Positions 1 through 64,000 of a stretch of 64,000 nt of DNA are shown in pieces. Numbering within the stretch: the stretch's first letter is position 1; each line of letters starts with the position of its first letter. Below the pieces are notes generated by a model. The model was not told the DNA's origin. It saw nothing but the letters and a program-made list of their open reading frames with translations, and ran no database searches. The stretch comes from Chionoecetes opilio (Eukaryota > Arthropoda > Malacostraca > Decapoda > Majidae): positions 162,501 through 226,500 of the forward strand of contig JACEEZ010011991.1 of assembly GCA_016584305.1 (NCBI GenBank), in the 5' to 3' direction. The translations under genes and the position numbers were made by a program.

Positions 1-38979
<38,979 letters not shown>

Positions 38980-39260
38980 GTTGGCCCGCCGACCGCTGGG
39001 GGGCCGCGTGCTCCCACCCTGCCCTACTCTTCTCTCGCTGTGCTGCTGTGGCCAGAGTAGCAAGAGACAGTAGTAGTTCTCTGTATACTTTGGCCGTGTC
39101 CACCTTGTGTTGCCACGCACGGTCGCAAACCACCAAAGATCTATCACGCGGCGTGGCCTTAAGGTGCAGGAGCTGCGGGCTGCACACACCACACGGTAAC
39201 GCCAGGCAGGCAGGCACTAACACGGCTACCTACACCCCCCACGTTATATCTGTGCTGGAA
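38980..39260 (-). promoter_or_regulatory. Gene A 5' UTR / proximal promoter region (inferred)
   Basis: Sequence directly upstream of the start codon is unique and GC-balanced, unlike its surroundings. A GATATAA-like box on the coding strand lies near 39240-39250, about 265 bp before the ATG. No initiator or binding site can be assigned with confidence. Confidence 0.25.
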
Positions 39261-40085
39261 GGGCAAGGTCCAACTTAATGAGGTAGTCCCAGACATGCAG
39301 CTATACGTACGCCCTTATCTTCACGAGTACCGCGCCGGCCTCGATCCCTGACCTGTGTACAGCGTGGCGCCCCGCAGCCCTAAAACATTGCCAGCCCTTA
39401 TTAAGGGTGACGCCAAAGCTTGGTGGCATTTGCATTTGCTCAGTTTGCAAGGTTGCCTGTGTGCCACGAGGGACATGAGTCATGGCGACGAGCTACCCTT
39501 GCTCCTTCACCACCACGCACCGCGTACACACGCCGGACATCAGGAACTACCACGTGTAGGTAGCACGCCCTATTGTAGCTACCTTATTTTCTTATGTTCT
39601 TATGCATCGCCCTCCCTACAGTAGGCTACAGTACACACATCCTCCCTACCTACAAACAGTATATCTACAGTACAGTACACGGGTGCGTGCGTGCGTTGGG
39701 GCGCGGGGATATTGGTGTCACTGGAACACTGGCGTCCAAACACACACTTGACTGACTGCCTCAACAGCAAGCACAAAAAAAGTAGTACAGGCGATACAGA
39801 GAGCACGGTCAAGGGTGCGTCGCCGCCTCCCTGTGTACTACCCACTGTTAGGTCATGGCAGGCTTCATACCAACACCAAGGCTGCATTCTATACACGCCT
39901 AACAACGCGCGCCTCGATAACTCTGCAGGATTTAGGGGGGGGGGGGGGGGGGGGGGGAAACGAGGTCACAAAAAAGGCAAAATCGTGTAGTTTGCCTCCC
40001 CCCACCACCAATGTCTGAACACTCGTCCTCCCCACGTACTCGCCCACTATGTAGATGTAATGACAGTAAACCCTCTCTAGATCGA
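39261..40085. other. Intergenic sequence between genes A and B
   Basis: Mostly unique. Contains a LINE-A tail scrap (39540-39606, plus strand, GGAACTACCACGTGTAGGTA) and a 23-base G run (39936-39958). Small open frames here lack splice or codon support. Confidence 0.55.
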
Positions 40086-40089
40086 ACCC

Positions 40090-40785
40090 GTAGAACTATT
40101 TTCTTTAAGTATCCTTCGCTTGGTATACAATCCTTCAGAGTCCTTCACGGGCCTCTTCGCTCCTTCACGCATCCTACAGGAGTCATGGGAGGCATTAGAA
40201 GTCCCACAGGATTGCTATAGTATTCCTAGGTTTTTATAAGTACTTTGACAATCGCATGGGTGACTCAAATAGGGATTAATAATACTAATACTAATACTGA
40301 AAATACTAATACTGATCGTTGTATTGAAGTAATGATTAATCTAGCAATGCCTAGCATATTGTTATGTCTTGTAGTAAGTTTTGTCTAATTTGTGATTTTT
40401 AATTAAGGAATATCTGGAAGTATCATGTCATTGTGAATTGGCTGAAATAGGGACTTCTAATCATTGTAACTGAAAACTGATTCCAGATTCGTGTTCAGCA
40501 TGCCCGAAAACTGCTAGGAATAAATTTTCAAGCAAATCTATTTTTCAAAAAATATTGCAAATTTTGCAAGGCATAGGCTACCCCTTGCAAAATTTGCAAT
40601 ATTTTTTTAAACATAGATTTGCTTGAAAATTTATTCCTAGCAGTTTTCGGACATGCTGAACACGAATCTGGAGTCAGTTTTCAGTTACAATGATTAGAAG
40701 TCCCTATTTCAGCCAATTCACAATGACATGATACTTCCAGATATTCCTTAAAAATCACAAATTAGACAAAACTTACTCCTTTAAA
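40090..40785. mobile_element. Foldback element with arms of at least 200 bp
   Basis: The sequence from 40400 to 40565 is repeated inverted at 40585-40780 (for example ACTGATTCCAGATTCGTGTT and its inverse), centred at about 40575 on TTGCAAGG...CCTTGCAA. The outer part of the left arm continues to 40090 and matches the half-element at 290-800. Confidence 0.85.
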
Positions 40786-40827
40786 AGTGAAATGGTTTGG
40801 CAATAACAGAACTCTTGCAATATAGAG

Positions 40828-40830
40828 AAA

Positions 40831-40905
<75 letters not shown>

Positions 40906-40935
40906 AATATAATTCAATCTGTGTGTGTGTGTGTG

Positions 40936-41000
<65 letters not shown>
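40828..41000. repeat. (GA)n and (GT)n microsatellites
   Basis: GA repeat about 40828-40902 and GT repeat about 40921-40999. Confidence 0.97.
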
Positions 41001-41001
<1 letters not shown>

Positions 41002-41499
41002 GAAGGTATATGCTAACTTAGGAGTATGATAGAAGCATTACAAGGTGAAAAATATGTGTGTGTGTATAATGTAATGTTTAAGTAGTAAGAAATTGATGGT
41101 TTATGAGTTCTTATGTGTATATGTTCTATTGTAATCTGTATTGTTATTATTATTATCATGTGGTATTACAAGTGTGTGTACTTATAATTATAGTATAAAT
41201 ACGATGGTTTTGGTGAGTACAAGTAATACAATCTGTGCTGTTTTGGCATGTTTGAGTGACTTTTTACTGTGTGGAGGGGCTGGAGGTAACCATCGGATAA
41301 TTCGGATATCAAATCATCGTTGTACCACTCCCCAAGTACCCTTTCAATACAAAGTTACTGAGGGAAATGACCCTGGAAGGACAAATGACCTGTTTGCCCC
41401 CCTTCCCCCCGAGTGTGTGTGTATAGATTCGTCACCTTTTTCAGGTGACATGGGCCCTTTGCCTGATGGCGGCTCATAGGCTGTAAAAAAAAAAATGAG

Positions 41500-41530
<31 letters not shown>

Positions 41531-41640
41531 TTTAAAAATCCTTCTCCCCGACGGCTGGTGCCAATATGCAGGGTGTAGTGATGGCCATGGAATTACAGAT
41601 GCGCATTTTACCACTATTGCTCCTACTGCTGATATGAATG
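41001..41640. other. Intergenic, no feature recognised apart from poly-A
   Basis: Unique-looking AT-rich sequence with an A run at 41499-41527. One 112-codon open frame (41141-41479) has no family resemblance or supporting signals. Confidence 0.5.
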
Positions 41641-41644
41641 ACAC

Positions 41645-41885
41645 ACACACACACACATGCACAAGATACACAAGAGGACATACAAAACAACTAGCAAAAG
41701 TGAGATGCCTGAACAACATAAAGAAGTACAGCTTCCCTCATAGCAATGTAGAAGTTTGTTATGGACTAAATGAGGAGGTGATATCGGCAAAGAATGTGCA
41801 CCAGTTGAAAGAAAGACTGGATAAATGTATAGATATGGAGACGGGACCCCACCAGTGTAGCTCAGGCCCTGTAAAACACTACTAG
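41645..41885 (+). pseudogene. LINE-B C-terminal remnant
   Basis: Encodes YSFPHSNVEVCYGLNEEVIS then AKNVHQLKERLDKCIDMETG, the terminal pattern of a non-LTR retrotransposon (R..eVWN.L.eeVv.A.nv..FK.rLDk). 5' truncated with no reverse transcriptase core. A second copy of the end lies at 55640-55757. Confidence 0.72.
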
Positions 41886-42195
41886 GGAAATACAGCACAC
41901 ACATTGAGACAAGGAGACGGGACCCCACCAGTGTAGCTCAGGCCCTGTAAAACACTACTAGGGAAATACAGCACACACATTGAGACAAGGAGACGGGACC
42001 CCACCAGTGTAGCTCAGGCCCTGTAAAACACTACTAGGGAAATACACACACACATTGAGACAAGGAGACGGGACCCCACCAGTGTAGCTCAGGCCCTGTA
42101 AAACACTACTAGGTAAATACACACACACACACACACACACAAGGAGACGGGACCCCACCAGTGTAGCTCAGGCCCTGTAAAACACTACTAGGTAA
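41839..42195 (+). repeat. ~76-bp tandem array made from the LINE-B 3' end
   Basis: Unit GGAGACGGGACCCCACCAGT, GTAGCTCAGGCCCTGTAAAA, CACTACTAGG and a variable ACACA run; about 4.5 copies. It parallels the way LINE-A ends form arrays. Confidence 0.9.
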
Positions 42196-42644
42196 AACTA
42201 GGTCAATACACACATTATCCTAGAACAAACCTAAAGAAGGGGGAGGAGGATCATATATGGAGTACAACAAGCTGGCCGGGAACCTAGACAGTGTACGATG
42301 GAGCCACGTCAACCTGTGTTATGCTAATGCAGGTTCAAAAGGTAAAAACACGACTTGATGTGGTCCTAACTTTTATGGTAAGGCGGATTGCCACGGGCCG
42401 ACGAGGACTCATTCCTGACGTGGCGCGACTTTTGAAAATGAAATACAAATTCTTTGCGTCAGCTCGCGTCAGTTACCCGGGACAAGTGATGAGGCAGTGT
42501 CGTGCCATGACGTGAATCTGTCTTTGTCTGACGTGGCTGACGAGGCATTAACGTCGCTGATGTAGCGATCTGGCTGACGTGAGTTAACGCGAAAAAATTC
42601 CCGCGTCAAGCAGCGTCAGGCCATTTTCTGTAAAGTGGGTTGAC
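42196..42644. other. Intergenic, unrecognised
   Basis: GTCA-rich sequence with several CTGACGTG-like words (42400-42600); no open frame or repeat family identified. Confidence 0.4.
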
Positions 42645-43012
42645 ATGGACCCGTAACCTCACAGTGGCACCCGTAACCTCACAGTGGCACCCGTAACCTC
42701 ACAGTGGCACCCGTAACCTCACAGTGGGACCCGTAACCTCACAGTGGGACCCGTAACCTCACAGTGGGACCCGTAACCTCACAGTGGGACCCGTAACCTC
42801 ACAGTGGGACCCGTAACCTCACAGTGGGACCCGTAACCTCACAGTGGGACCCGTAACCTCACAGTGGGACCCGTAACCTCACAGTGGGACCCGTAACCTC
42901 ACAGTGGGACCCGTAACCTCACAGTGGGACCCGTAACCTCACAGTGGCACCCGTAACCTCACAGTGGGACCCGTAACCTCACAGTGGGACTCGTAACCTC
43001 ACAGTGGGACCC
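42645..43012. repeat. 20-bp satellite, about 18 copies
   Basis: Unit ACCCGTAACCTCACAGTGGG (GGC variant at both ends). Very homogeneous, so recently amplified. Confidence 0.97.
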
Positions 43013-43306
43013 GGGTAATATAGGGGCTATACACTCTTGAACCATTGAATGCAGGGCTTCCATCATGGCTTCCAATGTTGTCATGTTTTATGGGTACATA
43101 CAAAGATACGAAGTGGGCGAGAGTGCTGCCATTGCTATATACCATGTTTGCTGCTACAGTGCTACTACTTTACTACCACCACAACTACTACTACTGCAGC
43201 TACTACTGGCACTGCACTACGAAGAGTATCATTTCTACAAGACTAGTGTTAGTAAATCTGACTGTGTTGTGTTCTATTCCTTGTTGTATCAGTCAAATAT
43301 TCCCCC

Positions 43307-43566
43307 TACCGTAGATAACACTGTAGTCGCCAGTCACTCGCCACGGCACGAATGTCGCCAGGCACAATGTATTACAAATTTTAGCATCACTACAGACTTT
43401 GATGTGCCACTGAAGACATGTAGTGTGATGTCTATAATATAAATACTGTGTATACCTCTTCAGTGGCACATACAAGTCTGTAGTGATGCTATAATTCGTA
43501 ATATATAGCGCCTGGCGACATTAGTGCAGTGGCGAGTGACTGGCGACTATAGTGTTATCTACGGTA
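43307..43566. mobile_element. Foldback element FB1, second copy
   Basis: Same arms as 37381-37640, ending GTGTTATCTACGGTA. The 43013-43306 stretch before it is unrecognised. Confidence 0.9.
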
Positions 43567-43930
43567 CAAGAACACATTTTGCGACATTTTGATCTACAAA
43601 GAGACATTTTGCGACATTTTTTTCTACAAGGAGCTATGCATGCAGGCTCCGTCTAGATCTACTCAGAGTAACAGATACATATATTAGTTACTCTGTTAGT
43701 TACTCTAGATCTACGTAACACACGCAGTCCCTATGGGCAGTGCACTTACCCCCCCACCACCTCCTCGCTGCAACTCTATACTGTCACCACTGCCATACAC
43801 ATCTCGCTGCCTCTCAATACACTTCAAGCTATCCTCTTAGACTAATTGCAAAGCCTCGGTTCATGGACTGCCTTCTCATATCTGTAAATATAATAATAAT
43901 AATAATAATAGCAATAATAATAATGTAATA
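43567..43930. other. Intergenic with small repeats
   Basis: A 36-bp direct repeat (ACATTTTGCGACATTTT, 43570-43640) and an (ATA)n run at 43890-43925; otherwise unrecognised. Confidence 0.5.
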
Positions 43931-44052
43931 TAGGCTGGATAATTTCATGGATGGGGATGAAAGGTGGATGTAGGTAGTGTTTAGTAACAGGAACTACCAC
44001 GTGTAGGTCTCGCGGCCTCTTGTAGCTTCTTAGGTTCTTATGTTCTTATGTA
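43930..44052 (+). mobile_element. LINE-A 3' end (antisense)
   Basis: From TAGGCTGGATAATTTCATGG to a tail of GTTCTTATGTTCTTATG. Confidence 0.87.
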
Positions 44053-44133
44053 AAACTAGTAGGATTTTAGCTATGTTAATGTTATGGGGATTATAGTTTG
44101 GGTTTGTAAGATCGTTATGTACAAAGATTAAGA

Positions 44134-44134
44134 G

Positions 44135-44221
<87 letters not shown>
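44134..44221. repeat. (GT)n microsatellite
   Basis: About 43 GT units downstream of gene B. Confidence 0.98.
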
Positions 44222-44401
44222 GCTCCGGGAAGCAAGTTTAGCCCACACACTCAGCCTTTAAAGAGTTACTGATGATGATGATGATGTTGACGATGACCAA
44301 GAAGCATAAGAAACATAGCCTATGCTACACCAATGCCTTGCTCCGTACACAGGGTTGCACGCCGAGGGGAAGCTGCCGACGGTTGTGGTGCCAAAGAACA
44401 T

Positions 44402-44407
44402 TTTATT
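44402..44407 (-). terminator. Polyadenylation signal AATAAA for gene B (candidate)
   Basis: AATAAA on the coding strand 310 bp past the stop. The predicted 3' UTR would contain the foldback element at 44501-44660. Chance occurrence is possible in AT-rich DNA. Confidence 0.45.
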
Positions 44408-44500
44408 GAATATTTTACAAAACAGTCACCGCTCCACAACGTTTCATCAACTTGAAACAGAACTTTTGCTTTGTACATTCTGTCATTGATCTTATGAAAT

Positions 44501-44660
44501 GAGGCGCATATTTCAGACAGTCGATAAGCGCCATCAATAAAAACCTACGAAAATGAAAATGTTCAATGTTCAAAAGATATGACATTTTGAACATTGAAAC
44601 ATTTTGAAGCCTCAGTTTTTCATTGCTGGCGCTTATCGACTCTCTGAAATAAGCGCCTCA
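44501..44660. mobile_element. Foldback element FB2, internally deleted, in predicted gene B 3' UTR
   Basis: Starts GAGGCGCATATTTCAGACAG and ends CTGAAATAAGCGCCTC; arms share TCGATAAGCGCC. Centre ATGACATTTTGAACATTGAA. Full-length copies at 52574-52810 and 57281-57514. Confidence 0.85.
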
Positions 44661-44716
44661 TAGAGTCATTACATACAAAACGGTCTAAGATTCATCGCAT
44701 TGTCTAGCATACACAC

Positions 44717-64000
<19,284 letters not shown>

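Noticed and set aside
43065..43442. 125-codon plus-strand open frame between the genes
   Set aside because: Its second half lies in a foldback element and the first half shows no family resemblance or splice signals.

Overview
The window looks like nuclear DNA of an arthropod, most likely a decapod crustacean (inference). It has short exons with GT-AG introns, very dense microsatellites, satellites, LINE tails and MITEs, a short CCTAA (arthropod telomere-type) tract, and two large lipid transfer protein (LLTP) genes. No bacterial-type operon, rRNA gene or CRISPR array is visible.

All convincing host coding sequence is on the minus strand and forms two adjacent head-to-tail genes. Gene B (enters from the right edge, ends at 44717) supplies 16 exons, about 870 residues: amphipathic helical segments, a von Willebrand factor D (vWFD) domain, a cysteine-rich region and an acidic, tyrosine-rich C-terminus. 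Gene A (starts at 38979, leaves at the left edge) supplies 18 exons, about 1,205 residues: a signal peptide, the N-terminal lipid-binding module (Vitellogenin_N/LPD_N type), then the start of the DUF1943-like beta-sheet region. I joined exons by hand from splice sites. Reading phase is preserved at every junction except one in gene B (47442 to 45735). Exon 16 of gene A also carries an apparent 1-base frameshift in a C run at 2523-2526. Both proteins should be secreted haemolymph lipoproteins or clotting/yolk relatives. The sequence alone does not separate vitellogenin, clottable protein and discoidal lipoprotein/apolipophorin types.

Layout: 1-9.7 kb, gene A exons 18-9 with small introns packed with repeats; 9.8-10.5 kb, 40-bp satellite; 10.6-12.3 kb, array made from a LINE 3' end; 12.9-14.7 kb, exons 8-6; 14.8-22.2 kb, 41-bp satellite; 22.5-25.3 kb, exons 5-2; 25.3-37.1 kb, giant intron 1 with 42-, 49- and 43-bp satellites and GA tracts; 38.9 kb, exon 1; 39-44.4 kb, intergenic; 44.7-60.0 kb, gene B; 60.0-64.0 kb, 39-bp satellite.

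The most striking pattern is the placement of repeats relative to splice sites. Sense-oriented copies of one LINE family end in a (TTATGTTC)n-like tail directly against 12 of 33 splice acceptors. A TTAA-flanked MITE family sits just downstream of about ten donors. Two satellites (42 bp and 39 bp) are tandem amplifications that include a genuine intron 3' splice site. I found no enzyme system or defence locus; the novelty here is in genome architecture.
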